NCBI GenBank assembly: GCA_018384065.1
Contig: JAHAYL010000034.1
Location: forward strand, 1-64,000
Reading direction: 5' to 3'
Length of the DNA stretch: 64,000 nt
From: Oxalobacter sp.
GTDB lineage: Bacteria > Pseudomonadota > Gammaproteobacteria > Burkholderiales > Burkholderiaceae_D
Of the stretch, positions 52,227 to 63,006 are shown in pieces; the stretch's first letter is position 1; every line of letters starts with the position of its first letter. Both the position numbers and the translations under genes were made by a program. The notes under the pieces are model-generated. The model searched no databases and was not told the origin of the DNA. It saw only the letters and a list, made by a program, of their open reading frames with translations.

Positions 52227-53045
52227 ATGTGGCATAACATCCAGCTGCTGAAGAAACTGTCGAACTTCTTCTTCTGCCTGTTTTTCCTGGCAGTGGTGGC
52301 GGGTGTCGGTGCGTGGCTGCTCAAGAAGCCGATTTATGCGCTGCAGCTGGTCAAGGTGCAGTCGATGGATGGCAAACCATTGGACCATGTCAGTGACATG
52401 ACGGTCAGGAATATTGCCGTCCCTGAGATAAAAGGTAATTTTTTCACGGCGGACCTTGAGGAAATCCGCCTGGCGTTTGAGGCCGTTCCCTGGGTGCATA
52501 AAGCCAGCGTGCGCAGGGAATGGCCGGACAGATTGATTGTATCGCTGGAAGAACATCAGCCATTGGGAAGCTGGGGGGATGACGGCAGGCTGCTGTCAAC
52601 GAAAGGCGAGGTCTTCACCGTCAATATGGCGGAAGCGGAAGCGGATTACAACCTCAAGCGGTTTTCCGGACCAGAGGGGAGCGGGAAAGAAGTCTTGGCG
52701 CAGTATCGGGAATTCCGCAGGCGCCTTGCAGAAGTCAACCTGGTCCCTGCCGAAGTCAGGCTGTCAGACCTGTATGCATGGTCTGTCAGGATGGAGAACG
52801 GCATGCTTGTGGTGTTCGGACGTGACAAGGAGCCCCGTCCGTTGGAAATGATGATGGACCGCTTCCTGAAGATTTATCCCCGGCTTGTCCAGAAATTCGG
52901 GAACCGTATTGACCGGATCGACATGCGGTATGCGAATGGGATGGCGGTCCATCTGAAAGGTTCTGCCCGTCCTGATGATAAAGCTGCAGGAGACAAAGAA
53001 GCGGCGGACCGGGAAACGGAACAGGTGGCAGACGGAACACAGTAA
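52227..53045 (+). CDS. ftsQ: Cell division protein FtsQ
   Basis: Single TM, POTRA-like region (FFTADLEEIRLAFEAVPWVHKASVRREWPDRLIVSLEEHQPLGSW); between ddl and ftsA. Confidence 0.95.
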   Translation: MWHNIQLLKKLSNFFFCLFFLAVVAGVGAWLLKKPIYALQLVKVQSMDGKPLDHVSDMTVRNIAVPEIKGNFFTADLEEIRLAFEAVPWVHKASVRREWPDRLIVSLEEHQPLGSWGDDGRLLSTKGEVFTVNMAEAEADYNLKRFSGPEGSGKEVLAQYREFRRRLAEVNLVPAEVRLSDLYAWSVRMENGMLVVFGRDKEPRPLEMMMDRFLKIYPRLVQKFGNRIDRIDMRYANGMAVHLKGSARPDDKAAGDKEAADRETEQVADGTQ

Positions 53046-53056
53046 GTGGTGGTTAT

Positions 53057-54289
53057 ATGGCGAAAGAAGATAGAAAAATAGTTGCTGGGCTGGATATCGG
53101 GACCTCCAAGATTGTCGCAATCATTGCAGAGGTGAAACCTGATGGACGGCATGAAATCATCGGGATTGGCCAGAGCGAATCCAAAGGGCTGAAAAAAGGG
53201 GTGGTCGTCAACCTGGACCAGACCGTCAGTTCGATTGAGGCGGCACTGAGCGAGGCTGAAACCATGGCAGGTATGAAAACCGATGTTGTCTGCACTGGGA
53301 TAGCCGGTGGGCATATCCGCAGCTTCAATTCCCCTGGCATGGTCACCCTCAAGAACAAGGAAATCACCCAGTTGGATATGGACCGCGTGCTGGAGATGGC
53401 GAAATCCATCAAATTGCCGGAAGGCCAGCAGTTCATCCATGCCGTGACCCAGGAATACGTTGTGGACGGTCAGGAAGGTGTCCATGACCCGATTGGGATG
53501 AGCGGGATGCGCCTCGAAGTCAGGGCGCATATTGTGACAGGTGCTGTTTCTGCTGTGGACAATATCGTCAAGTGCATCCGCCGCTGCCAGCTGGATGTTT
53601 CCGACCTGATGCTCCAGCCGATTGCATCCGCTGACGCGGTGCTGAGCCAGGATGAGAAGAATATGGGCGCAGTGGTGGTTGACATCGGTGGGGGGACGAC
53701 AGATGTTGCGGTTTTCGCCGATGGCGTCATCTGCCATACCGAAGTGATTCCAATCGCCGGGGACCAGGTGACCAACGACATTGCGATGATTTTCCGGACA
53801 CCGGTTGCCGATGCTGAAGAAATCAAGATGCGCTACGGTGTGGCACTGCAGTCATTGGTCAGTCCAGAAGAACAGGTGGAAGCACCGGGTATCGGGGACC
53901 GTCCACCGACCCGGTATCCACGCCAGATGCTGGCAGCCATCATCGAGGCGCGTATGGCGGAACTGTTCGGACAGGCGAAACAGGCGATAGAGAATTCCGG
54001 CTATGCCCGGCAGATTGCATCGGGCATTGTCCTGACAGGCGGCACCATGCTGCTGCCGGGGATGCTACAGCTGGCGGAAAAGATTTTTGACAGACCCGTA
54101 CGCTTAGGGTTGCCGCAGTATTCAGGCCGTCTGGCAGATGTCGTCAAGAGCCCGCGTTATTCAACAGTCCATGGACTGCTGATTGAGGCCAAGCGGCTGC
54201 ATGAGAAAGGACTGGTGCCGGTGACACAGCAGACGACGACCAATGCGTTCATCGGCAAGGTGAAACGTTGGTTCTGGGGAAATATTTGA
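53057..54289 (+). CDS. ftsA: Cell division protein FtsA
   Basis: KIVAGLDIGTSKIVAIIAEV; VVVDIGGGTTDVAVF; IVLTGGTMLLPGM. Confidence 0.97.
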   Translation: MAKEDRKIVAGLDIGTSKIVAIIAEVKPDGRHEIIGIGQSESKGLKKGVVVNLDQTVSSIEAALSEAETMAGMKTDVVCTGIAGGHIRSFNSPGMVTLKNKEITQLDMDRVLEMAKSIKLPEGQQFIHAVTQEYVVDGQEGVHDPIGMSGMRLEVRAHIVTGAVSAVDNIVKCIRRCQLDVSDLMLQPIASADAVLSQDEKNMGAVVVDIGGGTTDVAVFADGVICHTEVIPIAGDQVTNDIAMIFRTPVADAEEIKMRYGVALQSLVSPEEQVEAPGIGDRPPTRYPRQMLAAIIEARMAELFGQAKQAIENSGYARQIASGIVLTGGTMLLPGMLQLAEKIFDRPVRLGLPQYSGRLADVVKSPRYSTVHGLLIEAKRLHEKGLVPVTQQTTTNAFIGKVKRWFWGNI

Positions 54290-54352
54290 ATTTGATTTTT
54301 GGGTTGAGCAGGTTCCATCAGATGGATGGGAATGGATTACAGGAGCGAAAAC

Positions 54353-55528
54353 ATGGAATTTGATATGGTTGAAGACAACATCAATCTTGGTACAGTCATC
54401 AAGGTTGTTGGCGTTGGCGGCGCAGGAGGGAACGCTGTCCAGCACATGATCAACAAAGGGGTGTCCGGCGTGGAATTCATCGCTGCGAACACCGACTCAC
54501 AGGCATTGTCCCATTCCAGTGCGGACAACATCATCCAGATCGGTGATTCCGGTCTGGGTGCCGGTATGCGTCCGGATATCGGCCGCAAGCTGGCGGAAGA
54601 ATCCCGTTCACGCATCGAGGATGCACTGCGTGGTGCACATATGGTGTTCATCGCCGCTGGCATGGGGGGTGGTACCGGTACCGGTGCTTCCCCGGTCATC
54701 GCAGAAGTTGCGAAGTCCCTCGGTGCATTGACCGTTGCCGTCGTTTCCAAACCTTTCTCCTATGAAGGGGCGAAATGCATGGAAATGGCGGAAGCAGGCC
54801 TGGAACAGCTTGGCCAGCATGTGGACTCCCTGATTGTCATCCTCAATGAAAAACTGGAAGAAATCTATGAAGATGACAGTATGGTGGAATGGTTCCAGCA
54901 TGCGGATGATGTCTTGAACAATGCGGTTGCAGGCATTGCAGAAATCATCAACGTCCGTGGACATATCAACGTGGACTTCAATGACGTGAAGACCATCATG
55001 GCGGAACAAGGCAAGGCGATGATGGGAACCGCCGTTGCAACCGGCTCCGACCGTGCCGTCACTGCTGCACAGGAAGCCGTCTCCTCCCCATTGCTGGATG
55101 GCATCAACCTGTCCGGTGCCCGTGGCGTCCTGGTCAATGTCACCGCAAGCAAGAGCCTCAAAGGTAAGGAAATCCGTCAGGTCATGGCGGTTGTCCGTGA
55201 ATTCGCGTCACCGGAAGCCACCATTGTCCAAGGCGTTGCCTTTGATGACTCGATGGGCGATGACCTGCGTGTCACCGTCGTGGCAACCGGTCTGGACAAA
55301 CCTTCTGTCACCAAACCGGTGAAACAGGCAGAAGCCCCGGCAGCTGCTGCCGAAGCCCCTGCTGCCGCAGAGGCAGCTTCCCAGCCTGAAGCCGCAGCGG
55401 AAAAACCGGCAGAAGTGCCTGAAGTTGAAATCGGCTGGAAATCTGCGGGCGATGTTGTCCAGCAGCTGAAAGAAGGTGGCATGGATACCTATGACATCCC
55501 TGCCTTCCTCCGGAACCAGATGAAATAA
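54353..55528 (+). CDS. ftsZ: Cell division GTPase FtsZ
   Basis: VVGVGGAGGNAVQHMI; AAGMGGGTGTGASPVIAE; Ala/Pro/Glu-rich linker and C-terminal DTYDIPAFLRNQMK. Start at ATG 54353. Confidence 0.98.
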   Translation: MEFDMVEDNINLGTVIKVVGVGGAGGNAVQHMINKGVSGVEFIAANTDSQALSHSSADNIIQIGDSGLGAGMRPDIGRKLAEESRSRIEDALRGAHMVFIAAGMGGGTGTGASPVIAEVAKSLGALTVAVVSKPFSYEGAKCMEMAEAGLEQLGQHVDSLIVILNEKLEEIYEDDSMVEWFQHADDVLNNAVAGIAEIINVRGHINVDFNDVKTIMAEQGKAMMGTAVATGSDRAVTAAQEAVSSPLLDGINLSGARGVLVNVTASKSLKGKEIRQVMAVVREFASPEATIVQGVAFDDSMGDDLRVTVVATGLDKPSVTKPVKQAEAPAAAAEAPAAAEAASQPEAAAEKPAEVPEVEIGWKSAGDVVQQLKEGGMDTYDIPAFLRNQMK

Positions 55529-55695
55529 AGGGAATCCAGGAAGGGGCAGGGAGCTCCGCCTGTTTCCTTCCTGTTACAGAAAGACACAGTTTTCTGTTTG
55601 ATTTCCGTATCTGCTTCTGCAAGAATTTCCGTACAGGCGTAAAATAATAAAGTTATGGAAAATCAAAGGTGCAGAAAGCACCTTTTAAGTTGATT

Positions 55696-56631
55696 ATGTT
55701 GAAACAGAGGACAATCCAGCGGCCCACCACCACCGTCGGCATCGGCCTGCATTCAGGTTACAAGGTCAAGCTCACCCTCCGGCCGGCAGCGCCGGATACC
55801 GGTATTGTATTCCACCGGACAGACCTTGATCCGCAGGTGACGATTCCGGTCAGTGCAGAAGCCATCGGTGAAACCATGCTTGCATCCACCCTGGTGCAGA
55901 ATGGCGTCAGGATTTCCACCATCGAACACCTGATGTCCGCCTGCTGCGGCTTGGGCATCGACAACCTGCATATCGATGTCAGCGCCGAAGAAATCCCCAT
56001 CATGGACGGCTCTGCTTCCACATTTGTCTTCCTGCTCCAGCAGGCGGGCCTGAAAGAACAGGATGCGCCGAAAAAATACATCCGCCTGAAAAAGAAAATC
56101 GAGGTTACCGAAGGAAAAGGCAATGACCTGAAATGGGCAAGGCTGGAACCTTACAATGGCTTCAAACTCGACTTCTTCATCGAATTCAACCATCCTGCCA
56201 TCAAGTCAACCCATCAGAAAGCCGTTGTCGATTTTGGCAAGGATTCCTACGTCAGGGATGTTTCCCGTGCCCGCACCTTTGGTTTCGTCAAGGATGTGGA
56301 ACTGCTCCGCAGCATGGGGCTGGCGCGTGGCGGTTCCCTCGAAAACGCCATCGTCATGGACGAATACCATATCCTCAACGCCTATGGCCTGCGTTATGAA
56401 GACGAATTTGTCCGCCATAAAATCCTTGATGCCATCGGCGACCTCTACAACATCGGGATGCCGATGCTGGCTTCCTATACCGCGCATAAATCCGGCCATG
56501 CGCTGAACAACCAGCTGATCCGGGCACTGCTTGCCCAGCCAGAAGCCTTTGAAGTGGTTTCCTTTGAAGACCAGAACAAGGCACCGGCAGACATGGTTGA
56601 GCAGTCCAACCTGGAATGGGTGCCGGTCTGA
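55696..56631 (+). CDS. lpxC: UDP-3-O-acyl-N-acetylglucosamine deacetylase
   Basis: [62 protein letters not shown]. Start at ATG 55696. Confidence 0.97.
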   Translation: MLKQRTIQRPTTTVGIGLHSGYKVKLTLRPAAPDTGIVFHRTDLDPQVTIPVSAEAIGETMLASTLVQNGVRISTIEHLMSACCGLGIDNLHIDVSAEEIPIMDGSASTFVFLLQQAGLKEQDAPKKYIRLKKKIEVTEGKGNDLKWARLEPYNGFKLDFFIEFNHPAIKSTHQKAVVDFGKDSYVRDVSRARTFGFVKDVELLRSMGLARGGSLENAIVMDEYHILNAYGLRYEDEFVRHKILDAIGDLYNIGMPMLASYTAHKSGHALNNQLIRALLAQPEAFEVVSFEDQNKAPADMVEQSNLEWVPV

Positions 56632-56637
56632 TCCGCC

Positions 56638-57087
56638 TTACCGGCGGTTGAGCAGCCGTTTCAGGGAATCGCGCAGGTCTGGCTGACCGCCTTCCCCTTC
56701 AAGTTTCTGGTAAAGGGCTTCGAAAGAAGCCCTTGCCTTTTCTGAAAGCCGTTTGGCATGGACAGGCGGTTTCCTCTCAACCGGGGTCTGGTCAAAGCTG
56801 ACCTTCAGGCGGATCTGGTTGATTTCCCATCCCCGGCTCTTGAGCCCATGCAGCAGCAGGGAGGAACCCTGGCGGACCCTCGCCGCAAGGGCCTGGTTTG
56901 GCGCACCGATGGACAGGACACCGTTTTCAAGCCGGAGGATACGGCACCTGCCAAACCACATCGGCATCAGCTTCCGGCAGTCTTCCTTGATGGCGGCATA
57001 CTGCTCCGCCGTCTTGAAAAGCTGTTCCATATGCGACTGTCCGGAGAGATAGTCTGCCGGTGTGGAGAAAGTACCTGTCCTGCTCAT
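56638..57087 (-). CDS. DUF721/DciA-like protein
   Basis: LMPMWFGRCRILRLENGVLSIGAPNQALAARVRQGSSLLLHGLKSRGWEINQIRLKVSF; divergent from secA. Start at 57087 likely. Confidence 0.75.
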   Translation of the reverse strand: MSRTGTFSTPADYLSGQSHMEQLFKTAEQYAAIKEDCRKLMPMWFGRCRILRLENGVLSIGAPNQALAARVRQGSSLLLHGLKSRGWEINQIRLKVSFDQTPVERKPPVHAKRLSEKARASFEALYQKLEGEGGQPDLRDSLKRLLNRR

Positions 57088-57275
57088 ACTGGAAAAAGGG
57101 GGACCCTGGTGGGAAACTGGGAATACGCTAACCATACCCACAGTGGCTGGAAAAAACAACCATTCCCTTGAAAAACCCGGGAACAGCCCCATTGTCTTTC
57201 CTATCCATATGATGTTGCCTGAAAGCCGTTACGTTGCAATAAGGGCATGATAAAATGTCATATTACGGTATTTGC

Positions 57276-57329
57276 GCCCTGCGTTTCCTGCAGGGCTTGT
57301 TGTCATGCAGCATGCGGATGCCATGCTGC
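57276..57329 (+). other. Two tandem hairpins in the secA 5' leader
   Basis: GCCCTGC-gtttcct-GCAGGGC (57276-57296) and GCAGCATG-cggatgc-CATGCTGC (57307-57329), just upstream of the secA ATG (57349). Confidence 0.6.
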
Positions 57330-57348
57330 TTTATTTGATGGATGTGTC

Positions 57349-60123
57349 ATGTCCTTTTTCACCAGCATATTTGGTAGCCGGAATTCCCGGTTGTTGAAAC
57401 GTTACGGGAAAACCGTCGCACAGATCAATGCCTTGGAACCCGCCATGCAAGCGCTTTCGGATGAAGACCTGAAAGCCAAGACACCAGAGTTCAAACAGCG
57501 TCTTGCCAATGGCGAATCCCTTGACAACCTGCTTCCTGAAGCCTTTGCCGTCTGCCGTGAAGCAAGCCGGCGGGTGCTGAAAATGCGCCACTTCGATGTG
57601 CAGCTGCTTGGCGGGATGGCACTCCACTATGGCAAGATTGCTGAAATGGCGACCGGTGAAGGCAAGACGCTGGTTGCGACACTGCCAGCCTACCTGAATG
57701 CACTGACTGGGCAGGGTGTCCATATCGTGACCGTCAACGACTACCTGGCACAGCGCGATGCAGAATGGATGTCGCGTGTCTATGGCTGGCTTGGGCTGAC
57801 TACCGGCGTCAACCTGCCGAGCATGAACCATGAACAGAAGCGTGGGGCTTATGCGGCGGACATCACCTATGGCACCAACAACGAATTCGGTTTCGACTAC
57901 CTGCGTGACAACATGGTTTACAGCGTCAGCGACCGTGTCCAGCGTGGGTTGGTCTATGGCATTGTCGATGAAGTGGACTCCATCCTGATCGACGAAGCCC
58001 GTACCCCGCTGATCATTTCCGGGCAGGCAGAAGACTCCAATGACCTGTATGAACGGATCAACGAAATCCCACCGAAACTGACATTGCAGATCGGGGAAGA
58101 AACCAAAGACGGCAAAGGCAAGATCGAGGTGCCGGGTGACTACACCAAGGATGAGAAGACCCGCCAGGTCTATCTGACCGATGCCGGTTACGAAAAAGCC
58201 GAGAAAATCCTGACTGAAATGGGGCTGCTGCAGAAAGGGGCTTCCCTCTATGATGCCGCCCATATCATCCTGGTCCATCACCTGTATGCCGCACTGCGTG
58301 CCCATGCGCTCTACCACCGCGACCAGCACTATGTTGTCCAGAACGATGAAATCGTCATTGTCGATGAATTCACCGGCCGTCTGATGGAAGGCCGCCGCTG
58401 GTCCGAAGGGCTGCACCAGGCAATCGAGGCGAAAGAACACGTCACCATCCAGAACGAAAACCAGACACTGGCTTCCATCACCTTCCAGAACTACTTCCGT
58501 ATGTACAAGAAACTGTCCGGCATGACCGGTACAGCGGATACAGAAGCGTATGAATTCCAGGACATCTATGGGTTGGAAACCGTCGTCATCCCGACCAACC
58601 GGCCCAACCAGCGCCAGGATGCCTCCGACCTGGTTTACCGTTCCGAAGAAGAAAAATATGAGGCTGTGCTGGCAGACATCAAAGACTGCTACGAACGTGG
58701 GCAGCCGGTACTGGTCGGTACCACCTCGATTGAAAATTCCGAAAGGCTGTCAGCTTACCTGACCAAGATGGGCATTCCCCATAACGTGCTGAATGCAAAA
58801 CAGCATGCAAAAGAAGCACAGATCGTCGCTCAGGCGGGCCGTCCGAAGATGATCACCATCGCCACCAACATGGCTGGCCGGGGCACCGATATCGTGCTGG
58901 GTGGCAATGTCGAGAAACAGGTCGAGTTCATCCAGGCGGACGACAAGATCCCTGAAGAAGAAAAAGCGGCGAAAATCAAACAGCTCCAGGATGAATGGCA
59001 GTCCCTGCACGACTTTGTCCTGGCGCAGGGTGGCCTGCATATCATCGGGACCGAACGCCATGAATCCCGCCGTGTGGACAACCAGCTGAGGGGGCGTTCC
59101 GCCCGTCAGGGGGACCCGGGCTCCTCCCGCTTCTACCTGTCGTTGGATGATGAACTGCTGCGCATCTTCGCCGGTGACACCATGCGCAACATCATGAACC
59201 GCCTGAAGATGCCACGTGGTGAGGCGATTGAATCCAAACTGGTCACCCGCTCGATTGAATCTGCACAGCGCAAGGTTGAAGGTCATAACTTCGACATGCG
59301 TAAGCAGCTGCTGAAATACGATGACGTTGCCAACGACCAGCGTAAGGTGCTTTACCAGGAACGCAATGAACTGCTGGAAATGGCGGACACCTCTGAACTG
59401 GCAAGGGACCTGCGCCATGGCACCTTCACCGACCTGTTCCGTTCCTATGTGCCGGAAGAATCCATTGAAGAACAGTGGGACATCCCCGGTCTTGAAAGGG
59501 AACTGAAGAACATCTGGCAGTTTGAAATGCAGGTGCCGATGGCAAAGATGCTGGAAGACAATAAAGCCATGACCGATGATGACCTGCTGGAAGACCTTCT
59601 CAGGCAGGTCGATGAACGCTATGAAGCGAAGATCGAGCTCGTTGACCGTGAAGCCTGGATTGAATACGAACGGGGCGTCATCCTGCAGAGCATGGACAAC
59701 TTCTGGCGTGAACACCTGTCTTCATTGGAACACCTGCGCAAAGGGATCCATCTGCGTGGCTATGCCCATAAGAATCCAGAACAGGAATACAAGTTTGAAT
59801 CCTTCAAACTGTTCGACCAGATGCTGCGGATGATCCGTGACGATGCGACAAAAGTCCTGTTCCTCGTCCAGATCCGCACCCGTGAAGAAGTCGAGGCAGA
59901 ACAGCGGGCAATGGCAGAACGGGCAGAAGCCGAAAGGCGGGCACTGGAAGAAGCCATGGCGGCAGCTGCCCAGCAGGACCAGAAAATCACCATCAAGACA
60001 ACAATCAGCGATGCCGACAGCGACACGGGTGACGGGAACAAGATTCCCCGTGTCGGCCGAAACGAACCCTGCCCTTGTGGCAGTGGCAGGAAATACAAGC
60101 ACTGCCATGGCAAGCTCAGATAA
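57349..60123 (+). CDS. secA: Protein translocase ATPase SecA
   Basis: [55 protein letters not shown]-terminal zinc motif [17 protein letters not shown]. Start at ATG 57349 ([16 protein letters not shown]). Confidence 0.98.
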   Translation: MSFFTSIFGSRNSRLLKRYGKTVAQINALEPAMQALSDEDLKAKTPEFKQRLANGESLDNLLPEAFAVCREASRRVLKMRHFDVQLLGGMALHYGKIAEMATGEGKTLVATLPAYLNALTGQGVHIVTVNDYLAQRDAEWMSRVYGWLGLTTGVNLPSMNHEQKRGAYAADITYGTNNEFGFDYLRDNMVYSVSDRVQRGLVYGIVDEVDSILIDEARTPLIISGQAEDSNDLYERINEIPPKLTLQIGEETKDGKGKIEVPGDYTKDEKTRQVYLTDAGYEKAEKILTEMGLLQKGASLYDAAHIILVHHLYAALRAHALYHRDQHYVVQNDEIVIVDEFTGRLMEGRRWSEGLHQAIEAKEHVTIQNENQTLASITFQNYFRMYKKLSGMTGTADTEAYEFQDIYGLETVVIPTNRPNQRQDASDLVYRSEEEKYEAVLADIKDCYERGQPVLVGTTSIENSERLSAYLTKMGIPHNVLNAKQHAKEAQIVAQAGRPKMITIATNMAGRGTDIVLGGNVEKQVEFIQADDKIPEEEKAAKIKQLQDEWQSLHDFVLAQGGLHIIGTERHESRRVDNQLRGRSARQGDPGSSRFYLSLDDELLRIFAGDTMRNIMNRLKMPRGEAIESKLVTRSIESAQRKVEGHNFDMRKQLLKYDDVANDQRKVLYQERNELLEMADTSELARDLRHGTFTDLFRSYVPEESIEEQWDIPGLERELKNIWQFEMQVPMAKMLEDNKAMTDDDLLEDLLRQVDERYEAKIELVDREAWIEYERGVILQSMDNFWREHLSSLEHLRKGIHLRGYAHKNPEQEYKFESFKLFDQMLRMIRDDATKVLFLVQIRTREEVEAEQRAMAERAEAERRALEEAMAAAAQQDQKITIKTTISDADSDTGDGNKIPRVGRNEPCPCGSGRKYKHCHGKLR

Positions 60124-60168
60124 GCCTTGACCGGTGGCAAGTGAAGGTTTTTTAGAAAGGATGGAAAA

Positions 60169-61407
60169 ATGGCTGTGAATCTCCCTGCCCCAGTGGCATC
60201 TGAACTCAAGCCTGTTGCCGGGCTCGAACTGGGTTACGCCATGGCGGCAATCAAGAAAGAAAACCGGAAAGACCTGTTGGTGGTCCGCCTGTCAGAAGGC
60301 GCCACAGTCGCCGGTGTCTTCACCAAGAACCGCTTCTGTGCAGCCCCCGTGCAGATCTGCCGGGACAACCTGGCGAAGGTCAAGGCATCCGGCAGGTCCA
60401 TCCGTGCGTTGATGGTCAACACCGGCAACGCCAATGCGGGTACCGGTGAATCCGGTTACCGTGATGCCATCAACACCAGCACTGCGCTCGCAGGGCTGCT
60501 GGGCATTGCTCCTGAACAGGTCCTGCCGTTTTCAACCGGTGTCATCCTTGAACCCCTGCCTGCCGACCGCCTGATTGCAGGGCTGCCGGCAGCGGTCGCT
60601 GACCTGAAAGCCGACAACTGGCTGAATGCGGCAGAAGCCATCATGACCACAGACACCACGCCGAAGGCAGCATCCCGCACCCTCCAGCTGGATGGCAAGA
60701 CCGTCACCGTGACCGGGATGTGCAAAGGGGCTGGCATGATCCATCCAAACATGGCGACCATGCTGGGCTTCATGGCAACCGATGCCGCCATCCCGCAGGA
60801 TGTGCTGGAAAGCATGCTCGGATATGCCGTCAACAGGTCCTTCAACTGCATCACCGTGGACGGTGACACCTCCACCAACGATTCCCTGATCCTGATGGCG
60901 ACCGGCAAGGTTGATGTTGGCATCACCGGCACAGCTTCCGCCAACTACCAGGCATTGCAGGATGCCGTCACTGACCTGGCGCAGGAACTGGCGCAGAAAA
61001 TCATCCGTGACGGGGAAGGCGCATCCAAATTCATCACCATCACCGTTGAAAAAGGCGCTTCAGAAGAAGAATGCCGCAAGATTGCTTATGCCATCGCCCA
61101 TTCACCGCTGGTCAAGACAGCCTTCTTCGCGTCTGACCCGAACCTGGGGCGTATCTTGGCCGCCATCGGCTATGCCGGTGTGGAAGACCTGGATGTCGGC
61201 AAGCTCGAACTCTATCTCGATGATGTCCTTGTTGCCAAAGATGGCGGCAGGAACCCAGCCTATCGGGAAGAAGATGGCCAGCGTGTCATGAACAAACCTG
61301 AAATCCTCGTCCGTGTCGTGCTGGCACGCGGTGATGCCACCGCCACCGTCTGGACCTGTGACCTGACGCACGACTACGTCTCCATCAACGCAGACTACCG
61401 TTCATGA
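60169..61407 (+). CDS. argJ: Bifunctional glutamate N-acetyltransferase/amino-acid acetyltransferase
   Basis: [24 protein letters not shown] autocleavage region; [31 protein letters not shown]. Confidence 0.97.
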   Translation: MAVNLPAPVASELKPVAGLELGYAMAAIKKENRKDLLVVRLSEGATVAGVFTKNRFCAAPVQICRDNLAKVKASGRSIRALMVNTGNANAGTGESGYRDAINTSTALAGLLGIAPEQVLPFSTGVILEPLPADRLIAGLPAAVADLKADNWLNAAEAIMTTDTTPKAASRTLQLDGKTVTVTGMCKGAGMIHPNMATMLGFMATDAAIPQDVLESMLGYAVNRSFNCITVDGDTSTNDSLILMATGKVDVGITGTASANYQALQDAVTDLAQELAQKIIRDGEGASKFITITVEKGASEEECRKIAYAIAHSPLVKTAFFASDPNLGRILAAIGYAGVEDLDVGKLELYLDDVLVAKDGGRNPAYREEDGQRVMNKPEILVRVVLARGDATATVWTCDLTHDYVSINADYRS

Positions 61408-62303
61408 CCAGACCGGAGAAACTGCCTATGATGACCAAACTGGAGAAACTGCTTGAACATGCTGACGCGGTACTGACCCGCCTTGAAGCCGTCCTGCCGA
61501 CAGCGCAGGGCATTGCACCCATCGACTGGGACACCCCCAGTGCCGCCTACCGCTGGCGGCGGAAAAACGGTGTCGGCACCCTCAAGGCGATTGCCCATAT
61601 CTCGCCGGTTGCGATGACCGACCTGTTCTTCCTTGACCGCCAGAAAGCATTGCTGGAGCAGAACACCCAGCAGTTCATCGAAGGCAAGCCTGCCAACAAC
61701 GTATTGATGACCGGGGCACGGGGCACCGGCAAATCCTCCCTTGTCCGTGCCTGCCTGAACCGTTTTGCCGACCAGGGACTCCGCCTGATTGAAGTGGACA
61801 AGAACGACCTGATGGACCTGGATGACATCTCAGACCTGGTGGCTTCCCGTCCAGAGAAATTCATCCTCTACTGCGATGACCTTTCCTTTGATGAAGGCGA
61901 CAGCAGCTACAAGACACTGAAAGCCGCGTTGGACGGCAGCCTGTCTGCCCAGCCGGACAACGTGCTGATTTATGCGACCTCCAACCGCCGCCATCTGCTG
62001 GAAGAAAAACAGTCCGACAACGCAGGCTACCATCTGGATGACAACGGCGACCTGCATCCGGGCGAAACCTCCGATGAGAAGATTTCCCTCTCTGACCGCT
62101 TCGGGCTCTGGCTGTCGTTCTATTCCTATTCGCAGGACGAATACCTTGCCATCTGCAACCATTGGCTCAAGTCGCTCGGCTGTTCCGATGCGCTGATTGA
62201 GCAGTCCCGCACCGAAGCCCTGCAATGGGCATTGCAGCGCGGTTCCCGGACAGGCAGGACCGCTTACCAGTTCGCCCGGGACTATGCGGGCAGGCACCTG
62301 TAA
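61404..62303 (+). CDS. DUF815-type AAA ATPase
   Basis: [21 protein letters not shown] Walker [46 protein letters not shown]. Confidence 0.92.
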   Translation: MTRPEKLPMMTKLEKLLEHADAVLTRLEAVLPTAQGIAPIDWDTPSAAYRWRRKNGVGTLKAIAHISPVAMTDLFFLDRQKALLEQNTQQFIEGKPANNVLMTGARGTGKSSLVRACLNRFADQGLRLIEVDKNDLMDLDDISDLVASRPEKFILYCDDLSFDEGDSSYKTLKAALDGSLSAQPDNVLIYATSNRRHLLEEKQSDNAGYHLDDNGDLHPGETSDEKISLSDRFGLWLSFYSYSQDEYLAICNHWLKSLGCSDALIEQSRTEALQWALQRGSRTGRTAYQFARDYAGRHL

Positions 62304-62330
62304 ACAGTATCAAAAGCACCAACACCAGCG

Positions 62331-62356
62331 ACGGCAGCCGTCTTGACGGTTGCCGT
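62331..62356. terminator. Hairpin downstream of DUF815 ATPase gene
   Basis: ACGGCAGCCG-TCTTGA-CGGTTGCCGT; weak T-tail. Confidence 0.5.
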
Positions 62357-62373
62357 TGTCCTGTCAGCAGCCG

Positions 62374-62811
62374 TTACCGGGCGACTTTTGCCCGGATATC
62401 CCTTTCGTAGATGCGTTCTTCCTGGGAAGTGCTGAATTCAACCCGGTTGATACGTTCCCAGCGCCGGCATTCCCAGCCATAAGATGAATCCAGGGTGCAG
62501 TCCCTGCCGAGCGACCCATATCCGCCATCGGAGACAGCGACCCAGCTGGCGCGGTTGCTGTGCCGGCTGTACTGGCAGACACCGACTTCATGCCGCCTGT
62601 CATGACGGCCCATGGCGAACATCCTGCCATGGTCATGGCATTTCAGCTTTTCCTTTGACCCACCGTCATAGTATTTCACTTTTGACATATTGTATTTGAA
62701 CATAGCGCCACCATCATGACCGCCATGACGGTGATGATGGTGCGGTTGCGCTTGGGCGGACATGGCGGTACATGCCAGGAAAGCAGCCAAAGGGACGAGC
62801 TTCTTGATCAT
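62374..62811 (-). CDS. Small exported His-rich protein of unknown function
   Basis: MIKKLVPLAAFLACTAMSAQAQPHHHHRHGGHDGG signal peptide plus His tract; start at ATG 62811. Confidence 0.7.
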   Translation of the reverse strand: MIKKLVPLAAFLACTAMSAQAQPHHHHRHGGHDGGAMFKYNMSKVKYYDGGSKEKLKCHDHGRMFAMGRHDRRHEVGVCQYSRHSNRASWVAVSDGGYGSLGRDCTLDSSYGWECRRWERINRVEFSTSQEERIYERDIRAKVAR

Positions 62812-63006
62812 GATGGGTTCCTTTATAGGTAGGGGCATTACGATGATTCTAGCAAATTCCATGGAGACAATTGTCAACAAATGTTTCAGATGCCTCCGTT
62901 TCCCAAGGGCGCTGTCAGGGTATGTTATCGGTTATACTTTCAGAATCCATGCCCACCTCCCGACAGGGAGGGCATTCTTTTGACAGTCATTTGGGGGAAC
63001 AAGACG

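Noticed and set aside
57247-57348. 34-aa Cys-rich N-terminal extension of SecA in the ORF track
   Set aside because: SecA homologues start at M-(x)-F..IFGSRN; the extension covers the leader hairpins and is most likely untranslated or fortuitous open frame.
57331-59715. 369-aa and 321-aa minus-strand ORFs over secA
   Set aside because: Antisense shadows of secA.
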